From NCBI GenBank assembly GCA_943704415.1, contig CALSCO010001421.1, positions 1-62,082 on the forward strand: a DNA stretch of 62,082 nucleotides. The letters run 5' to 3'. A program made the translations under genes and the position numbers. Positions within the stretch are counted from its first letter, which is position 1. The number at the start of each line of letters is the position of its first letter. Under the pieces are notes generated by a model. The model made no database searches. It was not told the DNA's origin and was given only the letters and a program-made list of their open reading frames with translations. Below are positions 21,648 to 33,900 of this stretch, one piece after another. This DNA is from Parvularia atlantis (lineage: Eukaryota > Opisthokonta > Rotosphaerida).

Positions 21648-24478
21648 CTACGCGCCGCCCCCGCTCGCGCTCGCGCGCACAAACTGGATGATGCGGTCGA
21701 TCGCCGCGTCCATGTACTCGTGCGACCAGTTGACGGCGTTGTTCGATACGACCGCGCGGATGTCCGCCGGCAGCTTGTCGGCCGCGGGCCACTCAAAATC
21801 GAACGCAACGGGAATGATGGGCTTGCGCGCGACAAGTGCCGTGGCGATCTCGCAGCGCATCCTGCGCCACCAAGGGGACGGCGGTGAGGTTGCGCTGCTG
21901 CACCGGTTGCGTTTGTGCGCACCAGTCGGTCTCGTCAGCACCTGTGGCGCTAATGCACCGGTCGAGGGCACCCTTGGTCAGGACGAGGACGAGGCAGCGC
22001 GACGCGTGCAGCTTCTGCACAAGTCTCTGCGAGCGCACGTGCGCACATCAATCAGCGACTGCCGCGGCACGCCACGCCGCGGACCGTGTCAAAGGCGCCT
22101 GTGCGAGCGCCGAGTGTGAGGGACGCGTAGCGGCGATCAATGCGCCGCGCGCACGCACCCGCGCCGAGCTCGTCCACGTCCAGGAACACGCTCATGCTGG
22201 CGAAGCGCAGGTGCACCTTGATGAGTTGCGCTAGCTGCGACCCGTTCGAGCGTCGGTACGAGACGAAGACGTCGTACGCGTGCTGCGGCGCGGCAGGTCC
22301 GACTATGCGCGGCACGGCGGCCGACGCTGCGGCCTTGCCCGCGCCGTCCTGCGCCGCCGCGGCCTCGAGCTCGGCGACCGCGCGCAGGATGCGCTTGCGG
22401 TGCATGGGGTTGGCGACGCCAAGCTTGACCAGGTCCTCGTCCGTCTGCGCGCGGCCGCATTAGCCCGCCCCATCAGCCCACCCACTGACGCGAACACACG
22501 CACCGTGTCTAGCAGCAGGTCGCCGTCCACCCAGCCGTTCTGGAACAGCGACGCGTACGTCGAGAAGCGCTGCTCGGCGGCCCACGCGGCGACGTCGTCC
22601 TCAGACCACTGCCGCAGCGGCCGGCCCAGCGCGCTCGCGCCGCCCTTGCTGCCGCCGCCGTTGAAAGTCGGCACGTGCAGGTCGAGCCGGCGCAGGCACT
22701 GCACGCCCAGCCGGTACAGCCACACGTCCGGCGCGAGGCACAGACTCGTGATGGCCCGGAGCATGTCCGGCTGCATCAGCAGAGCGCGCGTCTCGGGTAC
22801 CTGCCGCACCCGCAGTGCGTAAGCCGCCGCCTGCCGCTCGTGCAAGGCAGCCGCGCACCTTCTCGATCGTGACGCAACACGCGAGCGCCTGCCAGCCACC
22901 AGACAGGCGCACAATCGGGTCGCGCTCGGCGCTCAGGAGCTCGCGCAGGTACTCGATCGTCTGGGCGCGATCAGCACAGCAAAGCACGCCCGCACACAGA
23001 CAGCTCCGTCACACCTGCGCGCGGTATCGCGTCGTCTCCGAGAAGAACATAACGTCGTAGCCGTGGAAGAAACGCTCGACGTCCTGCGGTGTGCGGCGCG
23101 TCAGCGACAACGTGCCCGCGGAAACGCCCTGACGCCACACCTCAAGCGCGCCCGACTGATCCACGACGGCGCGGTTCGCGGGTGAGCCCTCGCGCAGGTC
23201 GACGATGAGGCACGCGGCCAGGAAGGCGATCGACTGCACGTGACCGGTGAGCGGGGCCAGCACGGACGGGGCGGACAGAGTGTGCGCACCGAGTCAGCCG
23301 CGGCCACGAGCGGGATGAGCCACTCGTGCGCCTTGAGCTGCACAAGCCTCGCGGCGCACTTGTGGTTGGCCGAGAACGTCTTGAGGGCGATGAGCGCGCG
23401 CCGGTTGAGCTGCTCGTTCAGGTCGCGGCACGCCCCGACCAGGCCCTCGAGCACGTCCGGCACGGCCACGCGCTCAAACAGGCGCGACTCAAGCGCCACA
23501 TGGTGCAGCACACCCACGACCGCCGTGCGGCCGTAGTCCTTGCCGCGCTGCTTGAGGATGCGCGCAAAAGTCTCGACGCCGCCGGCGCTCACGAAGCTGC
23601 GGCGCGGGGGCCGTGGGCCGTGAGCGCCGAGTGGGCAACGACGCTGCAACTGCGCACCTCTCGCGGCCCGTGTCGTTCTCGACCATGCTCCACAGAACCT
23701 TGGCGACGGGCGTGAGCAGCTGCTTGAGACGGTCATCCTTGAGCGCGGCGCCGTCGCCGCCACCGCCGAGCAGCTGGAGCAGGAGCGGGACAATGCCGGC
23801 CTTGGCGAGCGCGTCGAGGCGCTTGGTCGCGGGCGTGAGTGGGCGGTCGGCAAAGTTAGCCTGCGCCGGCGCCGGCTCAGCGGGCTGGCGGGCCGAGCGC
23901 GCACGACGTGCCTGGACCAGGTTGAGCAGGACCTTGAGGGTGGCGAGGACAATCTCGGTGCTGCCGGAGCGGAGCGCGGCGAGCAGCGCAGGGACGCTGC
24001 CGGGCGCGTTCACCAGTACGTCGCGCCTGCCGACGCCGCGGTGCTGAGCGGGCGATCGGGCCGCCGCACGCACACGCGCGCACCGCTCCGACTGCCGCGC
24101 AAAGTCGGCGTCGCTGAGCGGGCCGCCGGGCCACGCGGTTGTGCGCGCCATCGCCTGTACGGCCGCGACGCAGTCGGCGCCCCACTTGGCTGCACCAGCA
24201 AGCTCGATGAGCGTGCGCAGGGCCTTGTCCTCGTCGCCGCCGCCGCGGACTGGGCGTGGCGCGCCTGCGTCCATGGGCGCGGCCGCCGCAGCCTCGCTCT
24301 TTGTTGTGCCGCGTGTGAACTTGTTGAAGAGGCCGCGCGCGTTCTTGCGCGCGCCCGCAGACGCCGCCGCTGCTGCTGCCGCCGGCGCCCCATGCAGCGC
24401 CGTTAGCATCCCCGCGCTGGCCGCGCCCTCGGCGTCCGCGGCGCTCTCCGCGACGGTGTGCGTCGATGGCCTGTTCAT
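21648..24478 (-). CDS. SARM1: SARM1-like ARM-SAM-TIR protein (probable NAD+ hydrolase)
   Basis: Domain order as in animal SARM1. A low-complexity N-terminus is followed by armadillo-type helical repeats (TVLATLKVLLNLV, GIVPLLLQLLGGGG, VVGVLHHVALESRLFERV, NRRALIALKTFSANHKCAA). One SAM domain follows (QWSEDDVAAWAAEQRFSTYA through ANPMHRKRILRAVAEL), then a C-terminal TIR domain. The TIR is close to SARM1: YDVFVSYRRSNGSQLAQLIK, SVFLDVDELGAG, LVLVLTKGALDRC, DWMRCEIATALVARKPIIPV, FEWP, LPADIRAVV and WSHEYMDAAIDRIIQFVR. The Glu aligned with the NADase catalytic Glu (here CEI) is present. Animal SARM1 has two SAM domains; I find one. One exon is 14 nt (22085-22098). Start ATG 24478. About 13 exons and 750-800 residues. 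Confidence 0.94.
22085..22098 (-). other. 14-nt micro-exon of the SARM1-like gene
   Basis: It is flanked by a CGCACAG acceptor and a GTCCGCGG donor. Its inclusion turns the TIR loop into GAGAFDTRLVQKL, matching the SARM1 pattern EAGxFEDKLIQ and keeping the frame. Confidence 0.8.
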
Positions 24479-24845
24479 TGGTACAAACACTTAGTATTGT
24501 ATGACTGATGCTGCTGTGCGCGCTGTGCGCGCTGTGGACGCCGTGTCGCGGTAGGGCAGACCGCGTGCGGCGCTGTGAAGGCAGGCGCGCGGCGCGGGGG
24601 GTGCGCGCGAGCGGTGCGCGGCGCGCATCTGCTCGGCCGAGGCCTCGCTCTGCGCACGGTGCCTCAACGCCCGCGCCCGGCCCGCGGAGCGCGCCGCACT
24701 CGCAACCACCGGCCAACACCCGTGCGCGCAACAGCCAGAGCCGCGCACACGCCCGCGCGCCCGCACCGACCCTATGATCATGTGACGAGCAAACATTGCC
24801 GCGAGTCGGAACTAGGCTGACCGAGTCTCACACCGCTAGCTGGGC
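24479..24845. other. 367-bp intergenic region between ArgJ and the SARM1-like gene
   Basis: Larger than usual for this window. Near 24515-24540 are GCTGTGCGC tandem units. No open frame with recognisable protein features, RNA gene or repeat element was seen. It must contain the SARM1-like promoter and the ArgJ 3' end. Confidence 0.5.
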
Positions 24846-26567
24846 TCACGAGCGGTAGTCGGCGTTGATCTTGACGTAGTCGACCTGGCCGCGACGCGCG
24901 TGAGCCGCGGGCGCTCGAAGTGCGAGCGCGCCCCGCACAGAAAAGTCGCACGTCCACATGGTCGTGCTGACGCTGCCGAGGCCGAGGTCGATGCGCACCG
25001 AGATGTCCCGCTCCTTGAGGATTGCGCTGGCACGCGCCTCGTCCGTGTCGAACGGGACGCCGTTGCGCACAAGCTGCAGCTCGTCCGTGCCGGCCTCGCC
25101 CTTGCCGAAGAAGAGGTTGAACCTGTGCGTGCACGGCGTGGCTCAGTGTAGGCACATGCGGCGGGGGGAGGGGGGGAGCCGCGGCGCACTTGGTCGGGTC
25201 GACGGGCACGCCGCTGTAGCCGACGGCGCAGAGGATGCGGCCCCAGTTGGCGTCCTGGCCGTAGAACGCCGTCTTGACCAGGCTTGAGCGGCAGACGGTC
25301 GCGCCGATCTGCTTGGCCTCGGCGAGCGAGCGCGCGTTCTGCACGGTGCGTCAGGCATTGTACCGCGCGTTTGCACGACGCACCTGCACGCGCACGGTGA
25401 CAAACTTGGTCGCGCCCTCACCGTCGCGCACGAGCAGCTTGGCCAGGTCGGTCATCGTGCCTTGCAGCGCCTCCTGGAAGCGCGGAAAGTCAGGCGAGGT
25501 CTCGGTGACGGCCTTGTTGCCTGCAGTGCCCGCGTCACATATGAGGGCTCGCTTGCACGGCCACCACGCGCGTGAGAGCGCACCGGCGAGGCCGTTGGCA
25601 AGCACGACGGCCGAATCGTTCGTGGACGAGTCGCCGTCGACCGAGATCGCGTTGAACGAGCGCTCGGCGCCATGCGTCAGAGCGCGCTGCAGCCCGCCCG
25701 GCGTGACATTGCAGTCGGTCGCCAGGACGCAGAGCATCGTCGCGAGGTTGGGCGCGATCATGCCCGCGCCCTTGGCGATGCCCGTGATCGTGAAGCTGGC
25801 GCATCTAGCTGTGAGACGCGTATGTCGCCGCACGAGCCACGCACGGGTTGCCCTCGGCCGTCTTGTATGTGCGCGAGAGGAGCTTGGGCACGGTGTCGGT
25901 GGTCATGATCGCGCGCGAGACGTGCGACCAGTTGCTCGGGTCCAGCTGGTTCGCCGCGCTGCGCGTGAGATAGGCGCCCGCACATGGCGCCGCACGAGAC
26001 CTGCTTAGCCGCCTGCTCGATCCCCGCCGAGATCTTGTGCATCGGCAAGAACGGCCCGATTACCCCCGTCGACATCACGAGCGAGCGGCCCAGGCCGAGA
26101 CGGTGCACGTGGTCGACCATCGCCTGCCGCCCCGCCCCGCCACCGCGTCAGCCGTCCCATCGGCTGCTGCCCACGGCGGCGCCCCGCACCTGCGCGTCCG
26201 CGAGGCCCTGGTCGGCCGTGCACGCGTTGGCGCAGCCGCTGTTGATCACGACGGACGAGAGGCTGGTCGGGAACTCGCGCAGCATGCGCTGCGACACCTG
26301 CACCGGCGCGGCACGGAAGCTGTTCTGCGTGAAGACGCCGGCGGCGGCGCTGCGCGTGTGCGCGCTCGGGGGGTCGGCATCGCTGTCAGCGCGTACGCGC
26401 ATGGATCGCGCACCAGGGCGCGTCGGACGTGATCAAGGCCAGGTCGAGCACGCCCTGCGCTGCGCCGTCAGCGGAGAGGCTCCCGCACCCCCACCCCTTC
26501 GACGCACCGGCTTCTTCTTGACGCCGGCCGCGACCGCAGCCGCACGGAAACCACGCGCTGCTGCCAT
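24846..26567 (-). CDS. argJ: Ornithine acetyltransferase / glutamate N-acetyltransferase
   Basis: Bifunctional enzyme of the cyclic arginine pathway (acetylornithine + glutamate). The N-terminus [19 protein letters not shown] already contains the conserved GF-AAGVK block, so no long mitochondrial presequence is visible. Then [57 protein letters not shown] (the self-cleavage site, with Thr of ATML as nucleophile), [24 protein letters not shown] and the canonical end [12 protein letters not shown]. Six or seven exons. ATG 26567 fits the conserved start and leaves 39 bp to the divergent UBC7 gene. The gene indicates arginine prototrophy and argues against an animal source. Confidence 0.96.
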
Positions 26568-26606
26568 CGGATCAGCCCGGCTGTTGTCACGATTCGAGCC
26601 TCGACG
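26568..26606. promoter_or_regulatory. 39-bp bidirectional spacer, ArgJ/UBC7
   Basis: Contains TTGTCACG and TCGAGCCTCGA. It spans the whole distance between the two start codons. Confidence 0.5.
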
Positions 26607-27580
26607 ATGTACAGCCGCGGTAGTGCGTCCACGGCCGTCAAGCGGCTCATGACCGAGTACAAGGGTGCGTGGCGCTGTGCGGCGCAGCACGGGCGTGGTG
26701 TGGCGCGGGCGTGTGCCCCGGTGGACGTCGGACGCGCGGCGGCGAGGAGTGCCGGTCACGTGTGTCCTGCCTGACCTTGACGCGCCACGCGCCGCCGTGG
26801 TCGCCTCAGCTCTCGTCACGAACCCGCCCGACGGCATCTCGGCCGGGCCGATCAGCGAAGACAACTTCCTCGAGTGGGAGGCGCTGATTAGGTGCGGTGG
26901 CCGCATGCGCGCGCGAAAGGCAAGGCGATGACGTCGCACGCAACGCGCACGCACACGACGCGCAGCGGGCCCGAGGGCACCGTGTACGAGGGCGGCATGT
27001 TCCCGGCCGTGGTCTCGTTCCCGAAGGACTACCCGCTGAGCCCGCCGCAGATGCGCTTCACGTGCGACATGTTCCACCCGAACAGTGCGCACGCCACCGC
27101 CGCGCCACCGCCGCGCCTGCGCCGCGCGCCCAGTGACACCGCCGCCGCCGCCGCGCAGTCTACCCGGACGGCCGCGTGTGCATCTCGATCCTGCACCCGC
27201 CCGGCGACGACCCGCTCAACTATGAGAACAGGTGGGTGGCCGTGGCACAAGCGCGGCGTCGCCTGAGGCGCACGTGCGCGCAGCTCGGAGCGATGGAGCC
27301 CCGTGCAGTCGGTCGAGAAGATCCTGCTGTCGGTCGTGAGCATGCTGGCAGGTGCGCGCGTACGCCCGCCGCGCCGATCTGTCGATCCGCTTACAGCCGC
27401 ACGCGCAGAACCGAACGACGAGAGCGGCGCCAACATCGAGGCCTCGGTGCGCGACCGCCGGGCCGGGCCGCGTGTGCCCGGCGGCTGACCATCGCCGCGT
27501 CGCAGAAAATGTGGCGCACGGACCGCGCGCAGTACAACCGCATCGTCCAGGCCACCGTTCGCAAGACGCTGGGCTTGTGA
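26607..27580 (+). CDS. UBC7: Ubiquitin-conjugating enzyme E2 G2 (Ubc7)
   Basis: E2 of ER-associated degradation. Across six or seven exons it reads [65 protein letters not shown] and [19 protein letters not shown]. Then [19 protein letters not shown] (active Cys in GRVCISIL) with the acidic-loop insertion special to the Ubc7/Cdc34 class. It ends [33 protein letters not shown] and KTLGL. These match UBE2G2 nearly block for block. It shares a 39-bp promoter with ArgJ and is tail-to-tail with the O-mannosyltransferase gene (48 bp). Confidence 0.97.
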
Positions 27581-27587
27581 AAGTGTG

Positions 27588-27592
27588 TGTAC
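27588..27592 (+). terminator. Candidate polyadenylation element TGTAC
   Basis: TGTACGTATG eight bases after the UBC7 stop, inside a 48-bp convergent spacer. Confidence 0.4.
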
Positions 27593-27628
27593 GTATGTGC
27601 GACCTTCACGTGCCGTCGCGAGCGACTT

Positions 27629-30600
27629 TCAAGGACAGCTGAAGTCCCACGTACTTTTCCATTTGAGCTCGCGGCACTGCTCGGCGTTGAGCGGCGCGCC
27701 CACCGAGAGCGGTCTGCGCACGGCCGCGGATCAGCACGCGCGCGCACACACGCATGCCGTCCAAGCACACCTAAACTGCCGGTAGGCCCACGCGGCGACG
27801 AGCACGACGGCCAGCGCCAGGGTCCAGCGCAGGACCATCTCAAGCGGCGTCGCCTGCGTGCACGGCGCGCTGAGCAAACGCCGGCGGCTCGCGCGGCTGA
27901 CGCACGACCGACTCGTCGTCGTCTTCTGCGACCGGGTCGTCGTCGTCCTTGCGGTGCCGCGGGCGCACGCGCTGCCAGCGCAGGAAGAGGTCGGGCACGA
28001 CGCGCACGATGAGGTCAAACGCCACGCCCACAAGCATGATGCTAAACACGAGCGCCGGCAGGTAGTGGTGCAGGAACAGCTGCGCATGCACGTGTGCTAA
28101 ATCAGCGCTCTGTGTCGGCGCCGCAACAGCGACGAGGTGCACCTGCCGCTCAAACATGAAGAACCCGCCCCAGTGCACGAGCCACGCGCCCAGGACGAAC
28201 ACGGCCGCCCGCTCGACGCTGGCCAGCTCGCGCGTAATGCCGATCATCTGCGAGCCGCTCAGCACCGATGAGCGCCGGCTGCAGCGCTGACCTGGCGGTT
28301 CCGCGCCGTCCACAGCAGCGCCAAGCCGACCACGAGCACGGGCACGCTCAGCAGCGCCATGCGCCACACGAGCGGGTTGCCCAGCAGGTACACCTGGCAC
28401 AGCTCGCCCGCTGCGCCCGGCCGGCTCCAGTACAGGATGCCTGCGCGGCGTGTACGAAGCTCGGCTTCTGGTGCAAGCGGCAGACACACGCGCGGCGCAC
28501 CGCGATTGAGCAGCGGCCACTGCAGCGGCTGCGAGCGAAATGGATGCTCCGTGTCGAACAGATCGTTGCCCTCGACCATCGTCTGGTGCAGCTCGACCTG
28601 CGGCGGCGCACGCGTCTCTATCGCCACGCTTGCCCACGCAGCGCACGCACGAGCTTCTCGAGGAACGACGGCGCGACGTACTTGGCGCGCGGCGCAGACG
28701 GCGGTGCTGACGGGCAAACGCACGCATCAGCGTCTGCGGCTTGGCGCACGGCGCGCACACACCGTCAGGGTTGATGTGCTGCTCGATCGAAAAGTGCGTC
28801 TGCACGCTGTCGGAGAACGGCAGCTTCTGGTTGATGCACGCGACCTCTTGCTGACCAAAGCCCCTGCAAGCGCGCCGGCCGCGTCAGCGCGCGCCGCCAG
28901 AGCGAAGACGACAACGCCACCAGGTCTTGGGCAGGTTGACGCCGCGCTTGGAATACAGTACGCAGTTGTGCGGGATGTGCACCAGCTGGAACACCGTCGC
29001 CAGGGCCTGCAGGCGGTCGCGGCGCTCGGCTGCGCTCCCGTGCAACGGCTCAGACGGCGCAGCGGGCGACGCACGCCGCGCACCCGCGCCCTGGTGCACA
29101 AACTGCACACGCCACAGGTCGCTCCCGTCGTAGGTCGAGTTGGCAGGATCCTGCGGCAGCGTGCTCACCTCGATAAAGTTGGGCGTGACGTGCGCCTGCC
29201 GCCGGCGGGTGAGGGTGCAGTCGCGCGCTCACCGGGCCGCGTACCTTGGTGTCCTTGAAGATGCTCAGGAACTTGCCCGTCGCGCGGTGCTGCAGCCGGA
29301 TGATCTGCTTGTCGGCAATGAAGCGCGCGCCCGTGACAAAGTCGTGCGCCTGGTAGTCGCTCGCGCGGCTCGACGGCAGCACGCGCCACCAGTTGTTGTC
29401 GTCCATGTGCGAGTACAGCGTGACCTGCTGCCGCGTCGTGCCCGGGTACGTCTGTACGTGCGAGTGCAAGAACGCCTCGCCGGAGGCCTCGTGGCGCATG
29501 GCAATGTTGGACGCCTGCGTGATGTCTGGCCACGGGCGTCACTGCGCGTCGCCGCGCCGTGCCGGTGCGCACCGGCAAACATTTGCGGCATGTCACCCAA
29601 GTTCGCGTCGAGCTCGTGGCGGAAGCGCGTGCTCATCATCGGCGAGCCGGGCCCCGGGTAGATGAGGATCTGCGCTGCAGCTCAGTGCGCGCAAACGCCG
29701 CCTGCTCGCGCGGCGGCGCACCGACAGGTGCACGTAGAACAGCGCCGCGTAGATCGCAAGCGGCAGCACGATCAGGCACAGCGCGCGCGCGGCAAAGTGC
29801 TGCGCAAAGCGGCGCTGCAGTGGCGTTCCGGTGGCGTCAGCGACGACGTGTGCGCCGGCGGGCACGCAGGACCGGCGTGACGCTCGCGTCGGTTAGCAGC
29901 TCCCATAGCTCGCGCACGGTCGACATGCCGACGACCGCGACGGTAAACAGGCCGACGAGCTTGACGCTGCCGCGGCGCAATGTGAGCCATCTGACGTCGC
30001 TGCGGTCGGCACCGGTGCACACCTAGCCGAGAACGACAAGAAGACGCCCGTCAGCGCCAGCAACGCCCACCACGGCCGCGAGAACGGCCTGGGCGGGTGT
30101 GAGCGCCGTGTCGGCCGGTCAGGGGGGGGGGGGGGCATCGCACCGCGAGCGCTGCGCCAGGAACTGCGACCAGCAGCACACGGCCGCGACCATGAAGCAC
30201 ACGAGCGGCGCGTCGAGCAGGATGTAGTGCCCCTGCGTCTCCATCGCGTTCTCTGGCGGCGCGCGGGCGCACGAAGCAACGTCAACCAAGCACGCCAGCC
30301 CGCGCACGCACGCACGGGGGGCGCACCGACGAGCGCCAGGAGGGCGGCCATCGTTGCGGCCGCGTGCGAGATGCCAAAGCCGACGAGTGTGAGGTACACG
30401 GCCGGCACGACGAGCGCGCCGCAGACGACCGCCACGGCGCTGCCCACGCGACCGCTGTGAGCACGCGTGCACACGCACGCACACGAGCGGGTCGGAGCCG
30501 CGCACCGCATCGCGACGTAGGGCACCTCGGGCGGGTACGGCTGCGCGATGTTGGCGAAGCGGAAGGCGCCGTCGTAGCCGCCAAGGTAGCCGGCCGCGGT

Positions 30601-30940
30601 GAAGAGCAGCTTGCCGAGGGGCGGGTGCACGTCGAAAAAGAACGTGCGGTTGACGTACAGGCCCGCGAAGCCGCCAAAGTGCACCTCGTCGAAGCTGCGG
30701 CGGCGCGGCGCCGGTGTCAGCACACAACGCACCGACCGACAGCGGCCGACGCGGAACGCACACGACCTCGGGCGGCTGCGCGACGTCGCCCAGGCGCAGC
30801 GCCAGCGCCGTCACGAGCAGCGCGAGGCTGATGCCGACCGGCACAAGCGCGGCCACGCGGCGCCGCGAGCGCGCGCGCAGCTCCTCGGCCGCGGCGGTGC
30901 GCTGGACGTCCAGGGTCGGCGCGGCTCGCAGTCGAGCCAT
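27629..30940 (-). CDS. Protein O-mannosyltransferase (PMT4/POMT1-like)
   Basis: ER multi-pass enzyme transferring mannose from dolichyl-phosphate mannose to Ser/Thr. The basic N-terminus precedes a TM (VPVGISLALLVTALALRLGD). Then FDEVHFGGFAGLYVNRTFFF with the catalytic Asp-Glu pair, DVHPPLGKLLF, YDGAFRFANI and several TMs. The luminal MIR repeats follow (FLHSHVQTYPGTTRQQVTLY, DDNNWWRVL, VFQLVHIPHNCVLYSKRG). The C-terminal TM bundle (VYLLGNPLVWRMALLSVPVL, LFLHHYLPALVFSIMLVGVA) ends PLNAEQCRELKWKSTWDFSCP. YDE-type loop and VHPP sequence favour the PMT4/POMT1 branch. About 14 introns. An acidic loop (DDDDPVAEDDDESV) near the end is unusual. It is head-to-head with the RasGEF gene (46 bp). Confidence 0.94.
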
Positions 30941-30986
30941 CGTGGCAGCGTGTCACAGTTCGAGAAGCTTCCGCTGGCCAAGTGCG
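30941..30986. promoter_or_regulatory. 46-bp bidirectional spacer, PMT/RasGEF
   Basis: Contains GTGTCACAG and TTCGAGAAGCTTC. It is the complete distance between divergent start codons. Confidence 0.5.
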
Positions 30987-33900
30987 ATGTCTGCCGCGTC
31001 GTCGACCGCCGCGGGCCAGGCGCAGACGCCGGCGTTTGTCGGCAACCTGGTGGCGATCGGCAGCCGCGCGCTCACACTGCAGGCGCGCAAGGTCAACCAG
31101 GTCGCGCTCAAGCAGAACCTGGTGGAGAACGTCGGCAAGTGCGTTGCAGCGCGCTGCGCCGACGCGACTCCGTGCGGGGCGGGGCGGGGGCGCTCACCGG
31201 GCGCACAACACGGCGGCGCGACGCCACAGGATCTTCGGCAACAAGCTCAAGTGGAGCGAGTTTGTGGTCGAGCACATGAAGGAGGAGCACAGCGTGATCC
31301 GCGAGAAGGTCGTCAAGGTGCGCGCGCGCGGGGGATGGGGCCGTTGCGGCGTTTCGTGCGTCGCCAGGCGCTGACTGACGCACACGCGCGTGCGCTCAGG
31401 CCAAGCAGGCCTTCCAGGACAGCTACGACGGCCTGCTCAAGGGCGCCACGGCCGACCAGGACGCAGCCACGTTCTTCGCCAACTTCCTCGCGGGGCTGCG
31501 CCTGTTTGCGTCCAAGTGGTGTGCACCATGCACGCAACAGACACCCTCACACGCTCACACGCGCGCGCGCCCGCAGCTGCTTCGTGCACGAGACCGCGCG
31601 CTACGCCTACGTCGAGTGCGTCGAGACCGACCTCAAGCTCATGACGCGCTCGCTGCTGCTCTGCCGCGAGTCGATGAGCTCCAAGAACATGCTCGTGGAG
31701 AAGTTTGAGCTCGCGACGGTCGTTATCGCGCGCCTGGCCGAGACGTGCAGGTGCGTGCGCGCGCCGGTGCCGTGGTCGCGGGCGGCAGACCAACGAGCGG
31801 CCCGCGCCAGCCTCGTCGCCGCGCAAAGCACAACGTCCGAGCAGACGTCCAAGTCGCTGAACGGGCACTTTGACCACCTAAACGACCTCAATGAGCTGCT
31901 GGTGCGCCCGCGGCGGCGTGGGCGCGGGCGTGGGCATGCCCGCTCACACGCACGCGCGTGCAGGCCAACCGCATCAACGTCTACATTACGTCGCCGTCCG
32001 AGAGCGAGAAGGAGCACGGCTTCGCGGTCATCCGCACAATCCAGGTGCGTGCGCGCGTCGGCGGCCCGGCGCAAGCGGCACTCCATGGACGCCGCGCGCG
32101 CACAGGAGCTCGAGTCAATCGTCGAGGAGATCTTTGTGATGATGAACGAGGAGCGCGCGCTGATCCGGCGGCAGGACTTCTTCACCGAGTTCACCAAGCA
32201 GCTCGATGCGACGGTGGTGCGTGGTGGCGCGTGGCGGCCCCAAAAGCCACGCGCCTCACGGCCGCCCGCACGCAGATCCATAAGGAGATCCAGGCAGAGG
32301 CGCACCTCGGCGAGATCGAGCACATCCGCGAGCGCGGCGCCGTCAAGCGCCTCGAGATGCTCGAGGCCAAGACCGGCCAGAAGACGCCCGAGGCGCTGCA
32401 GAAGCTGGCCGTCGAGACCGACACGCTCGGCGAGACGATCGAGAACATCTACTACGCCATGTCGGACAGGTGCGTGCGCCATGCGACACCTTGGCGGGCC
32501 GAGCACTCACGCCGAGCGCTCACGCGTCACACAGTGATGCGATGGACCTGCGCTCGGTTGTGGCCGAGGCGCCCAATGTGATCAAGCAGATGGCGGAGGA
32601 GGCGCAGAAGGTCATCCGCGAGGAGGTCGGCAAGCAGACTGCAGCGACCAAGCAGGCCAAGACCGGTGCGTTGCCGCGTGCGAGGGGCGCGCGCGCGCCC
32701 CACCGACAGCTCGAGCCAGGGCTGACGAGCGAGACCACCGAGCTTGATACGCTCTCCAAGGAGGTGCAGGACCTCGCCAAGGGCCAGGTCAAGGCCGAGG
32801 CGATCGTCACGCGGCGGAAGAGGCGCGCGGCCCGCCCAGCTGGACCGTGCGCGGCTGACGTGCTAGCCGCTCGCGCGCAGCCTCAACACGATCATCAACC
32901 GTTCGCTCAGCCATCTCGACCCGAAGACGGAGCTGCTGCTCGGTCTCGGCGACGCGCAGAAGACGAGCAAGTGCGTCCCCGTTGGTGGCGGTGGTGTGCG
33001 CGCGCGTCTGACCGGCTGCGCTCGCGTTTCCAGGCTCAAGTCGCAGCTCAAAGACCGCATCAACGTCCAAGACGTATTCAGCGCGGACAAGTCCGACAAG
33101 GCCGCGCAGGAGGAGGCGCGGCGGCTGAGCAAGGCTGTGGACGACGTGCGGCACGACCTGACCGAGTACACGGCCGGGTTGGACCAGGCAAGGCCGTCGC
33201 ACGCTGCCTGTGCCGGGCGCCGCCGTGCTGATTGAACGCGTGGAGCACAGGATGCGGCGAGAAACCAGAAGATGCTCGCCGACCTGGACAAGGACATCGC
33301 TGCGCAGGTCGAGCAGGTCAGCAACCGGCTGATCGACGCGGCCAACGCGGCGCTCGCCGAGGGTGAGCCGCGCAAGCTGCCTTTGCTCGCGTGCTGACCC
33401 GCCCGCCGTCCAGGCCTGGACGACCGCAAGCGCCAGAGCCTGATCGAGGCGGTCGAGTCGGTCGAGACCTTTGCCGATATTGGCAGCGCGATGATGCCGC
33501 TGGCAGCCGAGGAGTCGTTCAACCCGGCCGAGGAGCCGCCGCCGCCGGCCGAGGACGTGCGCTGCCGCCTGGGGGCGCAGCACCCTGCTGTGCTGCTGCT
33601 GATGCGTGCGCAGGACCAGAGCCACATGATGAAGTTCAAGTACGACGAGCCGCCGCCGAGCTTTGTCATTACGCTCGACGTGGCCGGCCTGGACGGTGCG
33701 CATGTGCGCCACAGGACGTGCCCGCCGCTCACACCGCAGCGCCCGCGCCAGCCGAGACGCCGGTGACAGTGGAGGCCGCGGCAGCACCGGCGGCCATGCG
33801 CAAGGTGCTCAGCACCGAGGGGCCCGGGATGACGCGGCCCAAGCCGGTCGCCAAGGGCGACGACAAGTGCGTGCGCGCGTGGGCAGACAGACCCGTAAAA

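Noticed and set aside
24508-24820. Short open frames in the ArgJ-SARM1 interval
   Set aside because: Arg/Ala/Cys-rich with no start context, intron signals or family resemblance. They are expected by chance at this GC content.
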